Of a stretch of DNA of 64,000 nucleotides, positions 8,990 to 17,538 are shown in pieces (positions within the stretch are counted from its first letter, which is position 1; the number at the start of each line of letters is the position of its first letter). This DNA comes from Aquisalinus luteolus (GTDB taxonomy: Bacteria; Pseudomonadota; Alphaproteobacteria; Caulobacterales; Parvularculaceae). The notes under the pieces are model-generated. The model was not told where the DNA came from. It saw only the letters and a program-made list of their open reading frames with translations, and ran no database searches. The stretch covers positions 952,268-1,016,267 of the forward strand of contig NZ_VCJR02000002.1 of NCBI RefSeq assembly GCF_009712425.2, read 5' to 3'. The position numbers were made by a program, and so were the translations under genes.

Positions 8990-9496
8990 ATGACCGAGAC
9001 GACAACGAATACAAGCACTAATCAACATAGCGGCCTTCCTCACCCGGGAGGGAGAGGTCTTACCGGCGCCGCTGCGGCGCTCGCCTATGCCGGGGCGCTG
9101 CCGCTGATCTTTATCGCGGTGATCATCTGGGCGCGGCCGCCGGGCGAGGATATTCTGTTGCGCCAGCTTGCTTCCCTGTATGGCGGGTTGCTGCTGGCTT
9201 TTTTCGGTGGCGTGCGCTGGGGCATCGCAGCGATGCGCCATCAGGGGCCGGATTTCCGCAGCCTCGCCGGGGCGGTTGCGCCGCTATTGCTGGCGATCCC
9301 GGTGTTCCTGATGAGCATCGATCCACTGCGCATCGCGCTGATCGCCGTTGCATTGCCGGTACTGCTGGTCGATGACCTGATGGCGACGAAGAAGGGTTCG
9401 GGCGCGCCGGGCTGGTACCTCGCCGTGCGCATCCCGCTGACCGTTATGCTTGAATTGGCGCTGCTCGCAATCCTGATCCGTATACTGCTTTACTAG
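8990..9496 (+). CDS. DUF3429 family membrane protein
   Basis: A 168-residue protein with about five transmembrane helices. The N-terminal LAYAGALPLIF and the segment LLLAFFGGVRWGIA are the hallmarks of DUF3429 proteins, which have no proven function. The ATG at 8990 is chosen because GAAGGGA lies about nine bases upstream; the ATG at 8954 abuts AAGGAGGG too closely to use it. The stop interlocks with the stop of the convergent gene at 9493 (CTAG read from both strands). Confidence 0.8.
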   Translation: MTETTTNTSTNQHSGLPHPGGRGLTGAAAALAYAGALPLIFIAVIIWARPPGEDILLRQLASLYGGLLLAFFGGVRWGIAAMRHQGPDFRSLAGAVAPLLLAIPVFLMSIDPLRIALIAVALPVLLVDDLMATKKGSGAPGWYLAVRIPLTVMLELALLAILIRILLY

Positions 9497-10008
9497 AATA
9501 AAAATGCGGGGATATCGGCCAGAAAGGATGCGCCCTGACGCATATTCTCCACAAGCCCGTCAATCCGCTCCGGCTCGCCGAAGAAGAACAGCCGCATGCG
9601 CCGGTCCGGCAGGAAGGTCAGAGCACCGGCTATGATCAGCGCCCCGATATAACTGCCGATGAGCGGGCCGCGGTGGGCACGGCGGTCTTTCTGAACGAGA
9701 ATGCCCCACAGCCCGCCGAAGATCCCGAACAGCGTCAGCGGCACAAACAGGTGGATCCACGTCATGCCTTTTAGCGAGAAGTATTCCATACCCGAGACAT
9801 CGCCGCGCCGCACGAAAAAGGCGGCGATGGCCGTGGTGATCATCAGCACGGCATAAATAGCGCCCATCGTCTTGTGCGGCACCGTGCCCTTGGGCAGGGA
9901 AAAGATGACCAGCCCGAGAAAGAAGGCGATGGTCGCCGTCGCCCAGTGCAACTGGATCTGCAGGTTCGACAGTTCGGTAAACACTTCCCAGTTTGGCGGC
10001 CACTGCAT
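9493..10008 (-). CDS. DUF2306 family membrane protein
   Basis: A 171-residue protein with four to five transmembrane helices. The opening LQIQLHWATATIAFFLGLVIF and the following KGTVPHKTMGAIYAVLM are typical of DUF2306 predicted membrane proteins (YozB-like). Conserved His residues in such helices could bind haem or metal, but no function is established. An ATG (10008) preceded by AGGGGG was chosen; a GTG directly before it is also possible. It overlaps the convergent DUF3429 gene by four bases. Confidence 0.78.
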   Translation of the reverse strand: MQWPPNWEVFTELSNLQIQLHWATATIAFFLGLVIFSLPKGTVPHKTMGAIYAVLMITTAIAAFFVRRGDVSGMEYFSLKGMTWIHLFVPLTLFGIFGGLWGILVQKDRRAHRGPLIGSYIGALIIAGALTFLPDRRMRLFFFGEPERIDGLVENMRQGASFLADIPAFLF

Positions 10009-10127
10009 CACATACCCCCTGTTTGATCAAAGAACTTTATAAAACAAAGTATATGATCGACAGTGCGGTTTGTGAAGAGCGAAGGGATAAATTTTTGCTG
10101 GTATCGTTCAAGCCGAAGGCTAATGCC

Positions 10128-10613
10128 TCAGAACACGCCCATCGACAGCCCGGCACCCAGCGCAGTGCCAAGCTCGCGGCAGCGCTGCAGGTCATCATCA
10201 GGGATAGTCTTCCGGCTGAGGATATCTTCCTGTGATTGCGCATGCGTACAGACGATCAGTGGTGCCTGCACCTGTTTCAGCCGCCAGCCGGTGGCGATGC
10301 GGGCCGTCTGGCGCACGGCGTTTTCGCCATCCGACCCGGCGCAGATCATCAGCCCATAGGGTCGCCCCTCGAGCTTGCCCAGAACCGGGTAATAGCAGCG
10401 GTCGAAGAACTCCTTCATCGCGCCGGACAGGGCGGCGAGGTTTTCCGGCGCGGCGAAGAGATAGCCGTCGGCCGCGGTGAGGTCCTCCGGCTGCGCCTCT
10501 TCTGCTCGCAGGAAGGCAACATCGCATTCGCCGCTTGCCGCCTCGCGGGCAGCGCGGGCCAACTGTTCGGTGCCGCCGGTGCGCGAATGCCAGACGATGA
10601 GGAGTGTTGCCAT
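10128..10613 (-). CDS. Flavodoxin-like NAD(P)H-dependent oxidoreductase
   Basis: A 161-residue soluble protein with a flavodoxin fold. The N-terminal IVWHSRTGGTEQLA is the FMN phosphate-binding loop, DGYLFAAPENLAALSGAMKEFFDR is the second flavin loop, and LMICAGSDGENAVRQ the third. It is a small NAD(P)H:FMN or quinone reductase of unknown substrate. No partner gene is adjacent in the same direction. Confidence 0.8.
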   Translation of the reverse strand: MATLLIVWHSRTGGTEQLARAAREAASGECDVAFLRAEEAQPEDLTAADGYLFAAPENLAALSGAMKEFFDRCYYPVLGKLEGRPYGLMICAGSDGENAVRQTARIATGWRLKQVQAPLIVCTHAQSQEDILSRKTIPDDDLQRCRELGTALGAGLSMGVF

Positions 10614-10751
10614 TCACACAGGATAGGGCGGTAGCCCGCATCCGCCAACAGCCTGACCGCTTGTCGCATTTCCAGCCGCTTTGGTTGCAATGCAGCAAAA
10701 CCTTCTTTTAGGATGGGACCGGGAACGATTCATACCGTGGAGTAGCTATTG

Positions 10752-10940
10752 ATGAATTACGTGATTGCCCTGGCCGCCGGCCTTTTCGCCCTTTCCGCCT
10801 GCGCAACGCCGCCAGCAGAAGACACTATGGCCAGCCAGACCTCCGCTGAGGAGAAGACGGCTGAGAACGACAAGGCGGAAGAAAACTGCCAGCTGGTCAA
10901 GTCGACCTGGTCGAACCGGACCGAGAAAGTCTGCGAATAG
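10752..10940 (+). CDS. Small lipoprotein (62 residues)
   Basis: A 62-residue product with a signal peptide ending in lipobox LSAC (Cys18) and a very short, acidic and Lys-rich mature part containing two further Cys residues (EENCQLVK and EKVCE). GGAG at 10739-10742 is a suitable ribosome binding site. No family is recognised. The two Cys near the C-terminus could form a disulfide. Confidence 0.65.
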   Translation: MNYVIALAAGLFALSACATPPAEDTMASQTSAEEKTAENDKAEENCQLVKSTWSNRTEKVCE

Positions 10941-11063
10941 ATATTTTCCGCCATCGCGGAAGACATGGAGCGTCGCACGGGGTTGTCCCGGCGGCGTTTT
11001 TTATTGGCCGGTTGTCCTGCAATCGCGTGCCAGTCTAAGCTTGTGTGAACCGAGGAGGATATC

Positions 11064-12110
11064 ATGGCTGATGACAGATCGATGCCGACCCGCCGCGCGA
11101 TGTTGGCGGGCACTGGCGCGGTGATCGCAATGGGATCGATCGCGAGAGCGCAGGAGGGTCAACCATTGCCCCCGCCATGGCGGGCGGTGACGCCGCTGCC
11201 GCTGGCGGTGCAGGAAATCTATCCCGCGGTCCATCAGGGCCGCATCCACCTTGCCGGGGGCATCATGGCCGAGGGCGGGGAGATTATCGGGGCGACGGCC
11301 CGGCATGTGAGTTGGCAACCGGGCGAGGAAAGCTGGCGCGCGGAAGCACCGCTGCCGTCGGCGCGCCACCATCCGAATCTTGTAAGCGCCGGTGGCAGGC
11401 TGATGTCCCTCGGCGGGTTCCTGACGCGAACGGGCGGGCTCGACTGGACCATCACGGCCGAGACACTTGCCTTCGATGCCGAAAACGAGTCGTGGACAGA
11501 GGGCCCGCCCGCGCCGGAGGCCCATGGCGAGACGGTGTGCGTGACGGTCGGCAGCCATGTGCACGTCATCGGCGGGCGCGCGCCGAGGGGCGATAGCAAC
11601 CTGACCTGGAATGACCACACCGACAGCGACCGGCACCTGGTGCTGGATGCAAAGTCCGGCAGGTGGGAGCGAGCGGCACCGGCACCGACGAAGCGCAACT
11701 CCGCCGCCGGGGCGCTGCTGGATGGCGCCGTCCATGTCGTCGGCGGACGGACGGTCGAGGGCGGCAATGTGCGTGTCCATGAGGTGTGGGACACGGCCGA
11801 GGATCGCTGGCGGACGGCAGCGCCAATGCCGGAAGTGCCGCATGGGGGGCAGGGCGGCCTCGCCGCCGCCGTTATCGGCGGGAAACTTGTCGCCATGGGC
11901 GGGGAATATTTCACCGATGGCGGCGGGGTGTATCCGAATGTGTGGATCTACGATCCGTCAACGGATGAATGGCAGGCCGGACCGTCCATGTTGACCCCGC
12001 GCCATGGGCTTGGTGGTGTGTCGATCGGCCAGACCCTCTATGCCATCGGCGGTGCGGTGCAGGCGGGCGGCAATAGCACGTCGACGCTGGTCGAGGCGCT
12101 GACGCTGTAG
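11064..12110 (+). CDS. Secreted kelch-repeat protein with Tat-like signal
   Basis: A 348-residue protein. The N-terminus PTRRAMLAGTGAVIAMGSIARA is a twin-arginine-type signal (RR followed by a hydrophobic segment and an AxA-like site). The body is six kelch-type blades with repeating GG and W motifs such as VHVIGGRAPRG, VHVVGGRTVEGG, LVAMGGEYF and LYAIGGAVQAGG, which form a beta-propeller. GAGGAGGAT precedes the ATG. Export in folded form through Tat is likely if the RR is used. The ligand is unknown. Kelch propellers include sialic-acid mutarotases and galactose-oxidase-like enzymes, but I see no catalytic signature. Confidence 0.85.
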   Translation: MADDRSMPTRRAMLAGTGAVIAMGSIARAQEGQPLPPPWRAVTPLPLAVQEIYPAVHQGRIHLAGGIMAEGGEIIGATARHVSWQPGEESWRAEAPLPSARHHPNLVSAGGRLMSLGGFLTRTGGLDWTITAETLAFDAENESWTEGPPAPEAHGETVCVTVGSHVHVIGGRAPRGDSNLTWNDHTDSDRHLVLDAKSGRWERAAPAPTKRNSAAGALLDGAVHVVGGRTVEGGNVRVHEVWDTAEDRWRTAAPMPEVPHGGQGGLAAAVIGGKLVAMGGEYFTDGGGVYPNVWIYDPSTDEWQAGPSMLTPRHGLGGVSIGQTLYAIGGAVQAGGNSTSTLVEALTL

Positions 12111-12138
12111 GTTCCTTTCGTTAGCGGCGGGTGCCGCA

Positions 12139-12216
12139 CCGTGTTCTGGCTGTCAAGGAGCATGCCCGCCGGAGGCGGCGCGGTCTTCGACCGCGTCCTT
12201 GACAGCCAGAACACGG
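12139..12216. repeat. 21-bp perfect inverted repeat around a 36-base centre
   Basis: The left arm 12139-12159 (CCGTGTTCTGGCTGTCAAGG plus one base) is the exact reverse complement of the right arm 12196-12216. The 36-base centre itself contains the hairpin CGCGGTC/GACCGCG (12179-12195). No T-run follows, and the kelch gene stop lies 29 bases to the left. It resembles a small palindromic repeat element or the terminus of a mobile element more than a terminator. Confidence 0.75.
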
Positions 12217-12234
12217 CACGACAATGGGCAGCCA

Positions 12235-12265
12235 TGCCTGTAAGGCACAATGTGCCTTACAGGCA
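12235..12265. repeat. 15-bp perfect inverted repeat, one-base spacer
   Basis: TGCCTGTAAGGCACA at 12235-12249 is followed after one A by its exact reverse complement at 12251-12265. It lies 18 bases after the larger inverted repeat. The near-zero spacer would form a cruciform in DNA or bind a dimeric protein; as RNA it cannot close tightly without opening central pairs. Confidence 0.75.
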
Positions 12266-12689
12266 CTTGGCGAGACTAAACTGCACCAATATCGCCGCGG
12301 GCGAAATGCCCGAGGCGTTAAAAGGATCGAGGGGGCCCGTGGAAGCGGGGCGGTGCCCTTCAAGAATCTAGTGGTATGGGCAAGGCCCACTCCCACGGCG
12401 GTGATCTGGTGCGGGGCCGATACCCAGCTCTCCCGTCCGGCCTGCTAAAGACCGGAACACCGCTCCGCCGGACGGTGTAAAGCTGTACACACCCTCGACT
12501 GCCGACGAAAACCTGATGGGACGGGCCGCCGGCAGGTCACCGGCGGGAGCCATCCCCTCCGCGCCAGTCCTCACCGGCGCGTGGAAAAGAGTATGGCGGC
12601 GGTGCGCGGGGCGGGGATAAGTTTGCCGGTTCCGTCTTTGCGCGATAGACTGTTGAGAGGGTTATGGAATGGTTTTGAGGGGGAGAACC

Positions 12690-13493
12690 ATGTCTCGACA
12701 TATATTCGTTTCCTATTCTCACAAGGATCGTGGTCGCGTTCTGCCGGTGGTCAAGGCGTTGCGTGCGCAAGGCCACGAGGTCTGGATGGATCACGCATCA
12801 ATTCGAGGTGGGGACATGTGGGAAAGGCGGGTGAAAGAGGCGATCTTCAGCGCCAAGGCATTCGTACTCTTCGTTTCTTCATCTTGGTTGAAGCGCTCGG
12901 ACTCTTATGTGTGGAAAGAGTTGGAAATGGCTGGAGAGTTTCTTGACCAATATAGCGGTCTGCTAAAATGGCTCGTGCCGGTGCGCGTAAGCGGCAGTGA
13001 TTTCGGCGAAATCAAAGTTGGAAAACACGTTACACTAGGCGACATGCATACAATCGAAATGCCGATGCGAGCAAAAATTGCTGCAGAGCGGATAGACAAC
13101 GCACTTGAGGACCATATTGGTAGTGAATGGTCACAAGCGATCATTACTCTGAAGAATACATTAGATGAGCAAGGTATTATTCTGCGACAGCTGGACGGCG
13201 GATATCTCGATCTGGAAGATCCGCAAGGAGAACATCAACGCGTCATAGTTTTGGAAAGAGAGGAGAGCTGCCAGGTTTCAGCTAATGAGTATAAGATCTA
13301 TTTCGGGCACTGGGTCGTAAAGTATTATGGGTATGGTATGGATGACATCGAGTATGAGGCTCGGTCCAATACCCTAAAGCTGAAACTGGAAGCGGGTACC
13401 AAGAAAAATCTGATAGTGCGTAAGTCGGCTCGCGTAGGTTTTCTTTGGCGAAAAACTGAAAACGACTATCACTATGTCCTTGAGGTGGTTTAG
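12690..13493 (+). CDS. TIR-domain protein, candidate NAD-cleaving defence effector
   Basis: A 267-residue protein. Residues 3-110 form a TIR domain: RHIFVSYSHKD is strand A with box 1, HEVWMDHASIRGGDMW is box 2, and SYVWKELEMAGEF carries the Glu (E77) that fits the catalytic position of TIR NADases. Residues 115-267 are a beta-rich region that I do not recognise, perhaps a sensor. GGGAG precedes the ATG at 12690. Bacterial TIR proteins often degrade NAD+ or make cyclic-ADPR signals in anti-phage systems. No SIR2/SLOG (ThsA) or SAVED partner is adjacent; the nearest candidate partner is the AAA-TOPRIM gene at 14147. Its base composition is less GC-rich than its neighbours, suggesting transfer. 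Confidence 0.82.
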   Translation: MSRHIFVSYSHKDRGRVLPVVKALRAQGHEVWMDHASIRGGDMWERRVKEAIFSAKAFVLFVSSSWLKRSDSYVWKELEMAGEFLDQYSGLLKWLVPVRVSGSDFGEIKVGKHVTLGDMHTIEMPMRAKIAAERIDNALEDHIGSEWSQAIITLKNTLDEQGIILRQLDGGYLDLEDPQGEHQRVIVLEREESCQVSANEYKIYFGHWVVKYYGYGMDDIEYEARSNTLKLKLEAGTKKNLIVRKSARVGFLWRKTENDYHYVLEVV

Positions 13494-13517
13494 CGGTCTG
13501 GCAGAACCATAGACCGC
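13493..13517 (+). terminator. Possible terminator hairpin after the TIR gene
   Basis: GCGGTCT (13493-13499) pairs with AGACCGC (13511-13517) around an 11-base loop, starting at the last base of the TIR stop codon. No T-run follows, so intrinsic termination would be weak. Confidence 0.35.
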
Positions 13518-13657
13518 CGGGACCGAGGTGACGGTAACCTATGGATTTCTCCACAATAAGGGTACGCCGAAAAGTTTTCTCGTATATAAAACGACATCTT
13601 TCTCGGCAGGCCTGTTTCCTTTGGCAAAGGGGCAGGCTTTAAACAGGACAGTGAAAT

Positions 13658-14026
13658 ATGAAGCGGCTTCTTTTGGTATCTGGCCTGGTGGCGGTAACCC
13701 TCACCGGCGCATGTTCCGAAATCGTGTCCACCGAAACGCGACAGCCTCTTGTCAGCTACAAGGTGGAGGTGATGCCGGGCGAGGTGGATGCGCTTACGGC
13801 GGATCTCGAAAACTTCAGCCGCGTACACGATCTTGAGTTCCACAAGAGCCGTGCCCCGGCCATGGGGGCTTACACGATCAGGCTTGTGGGCGACGCAATG
13901 GAGGTGATGGTCGCCAGTTCACCTGATGCGAATGTGGTCGATATCTTTATCTATTCGAATACTGACGATGAAGAGCTGGCGGTGTTCGTGGAGGAGCTTG
14001 AAAAGGCCCTATCGGATTATGTGTAA
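13658..14026 (+). CDS. Small lipoprotein of unknown function
   Basis: A 122-residue protein whose signal peptide ends in lipobox LTGAC (Cys19). The mature region is acidic and shows an alpha/beta pattern (YKVEVMPGEVDALTADLENF and EELAVFVEELEKALSDYV) with no motif I recognise. Its GC content is like the core chromosome, unlike the AAA gene that follows, so it may be a resident gene inside or beside the accessory patch. Confidence 0.65.
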   Translation: MKRLLLVSGLVAVTLTGACSEIVSTETRQPLVSYKVEVMPGEVDALTADLENFSRVHDLEFHKSRAPAMGAYTIRLVGDAMEVMVASSPDANVVDIFIYSNTDDEELAVFVEELEKALSDYV

Positions 14027-14146
14027 GCACCATGGCGATCTTTCCAGATGTCGGGAGGGCCGAGCTTTTAGAGCGGTGCATCGCCCTGCGGTTGATACAC
14101 CCCACGTCGCGGATGCTACGGTAAGAAACTCGATAATTCAAGCGTA

Positions 14147-15514
14147 TCAACTAGTTAGGTAGGCATTCACCTTATTTATCAGGTCTTGCGTTTTTTGGAT
14201 CAGTTTCGGATCTAAAACACCATTTTTGTTTACCAACCCCTTTTTTGCCGGTTTCTTTATTGCTCCTTTATCGCGGATGTCATCTGCAGGTAGAATTAAA
14301 AACGAATATTTCGGATAGGCAGAATCTAAAGGGGGTTTTAATTGAGATTTATCACCATCGAGTATTCCACAAACTTTTTCATACCCCAAATCTGTTAGTA
14401 CTGCACATATCTTTTCTATTTTTTCAGCCCCACCAGTCCCCCAGCCAAAGACATTACCCTGGAGGTTAATTCCGACTTTTTCTTCAACATATGGAAACCG
14501 TATTACGTCTTCCTGACCTTCGAACAAAATAATATTGTCTTCTAAAAAGAAAATTTCTCTAGCATCCAAACCGAATACGTGAGGATTGTTTTTGTCTCCT
14601 ATTGCTATTGAAGTGAATGCTTTCCGGGTTTTCTCCTTTAAAGACCAAACGGTTGGTTTGCCATTAATCTTTCGTACACGAATTAAACTTGCCCCGTTTG
14701 AAATTGCCTGAGGGTCTGCAAAATATACAGAGTGTGTGGCTATAATTATTTGGCGGTCTTGGCCAAACTTTTTAAAAACATTCATGAGCCTGCGTTGAAA
14801 TGCAGGATGTAAAGATAGCTCGGGCTCGTCTATAACTATCACATCGCCTTTCTGGGAATCGTAGAGAGCGTCCGCTATTACGAAAAGACTTACGATCCCT
14901 TCCCCTAGCCCTTCACTGCTGTGGAAGTGATTAGAAGTATTGAACTTTAAGAAATGTTGACCTTGCTCACCCAGATCAATTGACCAATCTGGAATATGGC
15001 CAAGTATCTCTCCCAACACTTCATTGAAATCATTGGGGTCTTTTTCGATGTTGAACAGCCTAGCCGTGAAGTTGTTCGATAGTGATGATGTTCTGGTTGT
15101 TGGTAGACTATCGCTTTTTATGTACTCATCTCTGTCTTGAAATGATTTATAAAAATAGCTCGCAAATTGACGACGAGAGGGCGTGGTGAATATCCTTAAT
15201 GGATCGCCACTTTTAGAACGACGAGTCTCACTCGAACCTTTTCGGATAGACTCTAAAACGTCTACCCCATTTGATTTATGATATTCAATTTTGACTAGCG
15301 ATGTCCCTTTATACCGAGCGCTTGTGCCAAAACTGGGTGAGGTTGACCCATTATATGCGCGCAAAGCTTCGATGATCGTAGATTTGCCAGAGTTATTAGC
15401 TCCGACTATGATCGAAATACCACTTCCTTCCTTTCCATTCGGAATTGCAAACGGAATAGTTTGTCTAGACGAGTATCCGCGAAAACCAGAAATGGTGAGC
15501 TTTTTTAATGTCAT
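14147..15514 (-). CDS. AAA ATPase with C-terminal TOPRIM domain (OLD-family-like)
   Basis: A 455-residue protein. The N-terminal ABC-type ATPase has Walker A GANNSGKST (residues 38-46), a signature-like SSEGLGEG (199-206), Walker B DVIVIDEPELSLHP (224-237; Glu230 catalytic) and the H-loop ATHS (259-262). Residues about 320-400 form a TOPRIM-like nuclease domain with LFEGQED (Glu332) and LDGDKS (Asp386, Asp388). This is the architecture of OLD-family nucleases. It is AT-rich, in sharp contrast to nrdA next door, so recent transfer is likely. No UvrD-like helicase (Gabija) or separate DUF4435 partner (PARIS) is adjacent. It runs convergent to the TIR and lipoprotein genes. Confidence 0.87.
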   Translation of the reverse strand: MTLKKLTISGFRGYSSRQTIPFAIPNGKEGSGISIIVGANNSGKSTIIEALRAYNGSTSPSFGTSARYKGTSLVKIEYHKSNGVDVLESIRKGSSETRRSKSGDPLRIFTTPSRRQFASYFYKSFQDRDEYIKSDSLPTTRTSSLSNNFTARLFNIEKDPNDFNEVLGEILGHIPDWSIDLGEQGQHFLKFNTSNHFHSSEGLGEGIVSLFVIADALYDSQKGDVIVIDEPELSLHPAFQRRLMNVFKKFGQDRQIIIATHSVYFADPQAISNGASLIRVRKINGKPTVWSLKEKTRKAFTSIAIGDKNNPHVFGLDAREIFFLEDNIILFEGQEDVIRFPYVEEKVGINLQGNVFGWGTGGAEKIEKICAVLTDLGYEKVCGILDGDKSQLKPPLDSAYPKYSFLILPADDIRDKGAIKKPAKKGLVNKNGVLDPKLIQKTQDLINKVNAYLTS

Positions 15515-15552
15515 AATTAAATATGATCTTTGAAACTTCTATTATCAACCAA

Positions 15553-15582
15553 AAAAAGAGGGCTGAAATAGCCCTCTTTTTT
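15553..15582 (-). terminator. Intrinsic terminator of nrdA (bidirectional in form)
   Basis: GAGGGCT and AGCCCTC form a seven-base stem around GAAAT, flanked by A-runs on one side and TTTTTT on the other. It lies just past the nrdA stop (minus strand) and separates nrdA from the AAA-TOPRIM gene that follows in the same direction. Confidence 0.85.
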
Positions 15583-15606
15583 GTTAATCGATTACAGCTT
15601 CTCAAC

Positions 15607-17538
15607 CTACTGACAGGCGAGGCACTCCTCGTAGTCGGTCTTGTTCGCGGCGGCGGCTTTCAGGTTTGCCTCGATGCTGGCGTCGACGTCCTTCTTGTTG
15701 GCCGAGCCTGCGTAACCCGCGCGCTGGACTGATTTGGAGCGGCAGTAATAGAGGCTCTTCACGCCTTTTTCCCACGCGGTCCAGTGCAGCATGTGCAGGT
15801 CCCATTTGTCGATGTCGCCCGGCAGGAAGACGTTGACCGACTGGCCCTGGCAGATATAGGGGGCGCGGTCGGCGGCGAGCTCGACGACCCAGCGCTGGTC
15901 GATCTCGAAGGCGGTCTTGAAGATGTCCTTCTCCTCCTGGGTCAGGCAATCGAGATGCTGGACCGAGCCTTCGTTTTCGAGGATGGAGGACCAGGTCTCG
16001 TCCGTGTCCTGACCTTTTTCGGCGAGGAGGGCTTTCAACGCCTCGTTCTTGACCGTGAAGGAGCCGGACAGGGTCTTGTGGGTGTAGACATTGGCTGGGA
16101 TCGGCTCGATGCAGGGGCTGGCGCCGCCGCAGATGATGGAGATCGAGGCCGTCGGCGCGATCGCCATCTTGTGGCTGAAGCGCTGCTTGATGCCGCGTTC
16201 CTCTGCATCGAGGCAGGGGCCTTTTTCCTCGGCGAGCTTGACCGAGGCGGCGTCCGCGCCCATGCGGATATGCTTGAACAGGCGGTTGTTCCACGACTTG
16301 GCCATGGCGCTTTCGAACGGGATGCCGCGATCCTGCAGGAAGGTGTGGAAGCCCATCATGCCGAGGCCGACGGAGCGCTCGCGTTTTGCCGAGTACACGG
16401 CCTTTGCCATTTCCGGCGGGGCGCGCTGGATGAAGTCTTCCAGCACATTGTCGAGGAAGCGCATGACGTCTTCGACGAACATCGGCTCGTCCTTCCACTC
16501 GTCATATTTGACGGCGTTGATGGAGGACAGGCAGCACACGGCGGTGCGCTCATTGCCGAGATGGTCGTTGCCGGTGTGCAGCATGATTTCCGAGCACAGG
16601 TTCGAGGTCGAGACCTTCAGCCCCAGGTCGCGCTGGTGCTTGGGCATCTGGCGGTTCACGGTGTCGGAGAAGACGAGGTAGGGCTCGCCGGTCTGCAGGC
16701 GGATCTCGAGGATCTTCTGCCACAGCTTGCGGGCGTTGATGGTGCGGATGACCTCGTTGGTCTTCGGCGAGCGCAGGCCGAATTCCTCGTCGGCGGCGAC
16801 AGCCTGCATGAACTCGTCGGTGATGTTCAGGCCATGGTGCAGGTTCAGGGACTTGCGGTTGAAGTCGCCGGACGGTTTGCGGATTTCCAGGAATTCCTCG
16901 ATTTCCGGGTGGTGGACATCGAGATAGCAGGCGGCGGAACCGCGGCGCAGGGAGCCCTGGGAGATAGCGAGGGTGAGCGAATCCATCACGCGGATGAACG
17001 GGATGATGCCGGAGGTGGCGCCGGAGCCCTTCACCTTCTCGCCGATGGAGCGCACGCCGCCCCAGTATGTGCCGATGCCGCCGCCATTGGAGGCGAGCCA
17101 GACATTCTCGTTCCAGGTGCCGACAATGCCGTCGAGCGAATCATTGACCGAGTTGAGGAAGCAGGAGATCGGCAGGCCGCGATCGGCGCCGCCATTGGAC
17201 AGGACAGGGGTCGCCGGCATGAACCAGAGCTGGGAGATGTAGTCGTAGATGCGCTGGGCGTGGTCGGCATCATCGGCATAGGCCGTGGCGACGCGGGCGA
17301 ACATGTCCTGGTACGACTCGCCCTCGAGCAGGTAGCGGTCGTCCATGGTCTTCTTGCCGAAATCGGTCAGCAGCGCGTCGCGGGAATGGTCGACGACGAC
17401 ATCGCGCACGAGTTTCAGGGCCGGGCGCTGGGAAGGGCGGCCGCCGGACTTCTTCGCCTGCTGTTCTGCATGCTCGCCCGCTTTCGCGACGGTTTCGGCG
17501 ATTTTTGCGGCGGCGTTGATCGTATCGAGTGGCGACAT
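15607..17538 (-). CDS. nrdA: Class I ribonucleotide reductase, large (alpha) subunit
   Basis: A 643-residue protein that reduces ribonucleotides to deoxyribonucleotides with a beta subunit not present in the window. Active-site motifs are visible: ISCFLNSV (redox Cys), TSNLCSEI (Asn, thiyl Cys, Glu), AVCCLSSIN (second redox Cys) and the C-terminal swinging-arm pair ECLACQ. PTASIS and GGGIGT further support class I alpha. The N-terminus goes straight into the ten-helix region, so the roughly 90-residue ATP-cone of E. coli NrdA is absent. Allosteric on/off control would then have to reside elsewhere or be missing. A likely NrdR box lies upstream at 17712. Confidence 0.95.
   Translation of the reverse strand: MSPLDTINAAAKIAETVAKAGEHAEQQAKKSGGRPSQRPALKLVRDVVVDHSRDALLTDFGKKTMDDRYLLEGESYQDMFARVATAYADDADHAQRIYDYISQLWFMPATPVLSNGGADRGLPISCFLNSVNDSLDGIVGTWNENVWLASNGGGIGTYWGGVRSIGEKVKGSGATSGIIPFIRVMDSLTLAISQGSLRRGSAACYLDVHHPEIEEFLEIRKPSGDFNRKSLNLHHGLNITDEFMQAVAADEEFGLRSPKTNEVIRTINARKLWQKILEIRLQTGEPYLVFSDTVNRQMPKHQRDLGLKVSTSNLCSEIMLHTGNDHLGNERTAVCCLSSINAVKYDEWKDEPMFVEDVMRFLDNVLEDFIQRAPPEMAKAVYSAKRERSVGLGMMGFHTFLQDRGIPFESAMAKSWNNRLFKHIRMGADAASVKLAEEKGPCLDAEERGIKQRFSHKMAIAPTASISIICGGASPCIEPIPANVYTHKTLSGSFTVKNEALKALLAEKGQDTDETWSSILENEGSVQHLDCLTQEEKDIFKTAFEIDQRWVVELAADRAPYICQGQSVNVFLPGDIDKWDLHMLHWTAWEKGVKSLYYCRSKSVQRAGYAGSANKKDVDASIEANLKAAAANKTDYEECLACQ

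Larger units (their letters stand above)
12111..12689. other. Intergenic region dense in inverted repeats, upstream of the TIR gene
   Basis: No convincing coding region is visible; short readings here have no ribosome binding site and unnatural composition. The stretch carries two perfect long inverted repeats (12139-12216 and 12235-12265) and several GC hairpins further on: CCGTCCGGC/GCCGGACGG near 12438-12475 and CCGCCGG/CCGGCGG near 12520-12545. It could be a remnant mobile element, a non-autonomous repeat or a structured RNA. I could not match it to rnpB, tmRNA, SRP RNA or 6S RNA. Confidence 0.5.

Noticed and set aside
12368..12574. Short minus-strand frame in the inverted-repeat region
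   Set aside because: Composition is Pro/Arg/Gly-rich with no ribosome binding site. The DNA is better explained by hairpins.
12275..12660. Possible RNase P RNA, tmRNA or SRP RNA in the GC-hairpin region
   Set aside because: I looked for the conserved cores of these RNAs on both strands and did not find them.
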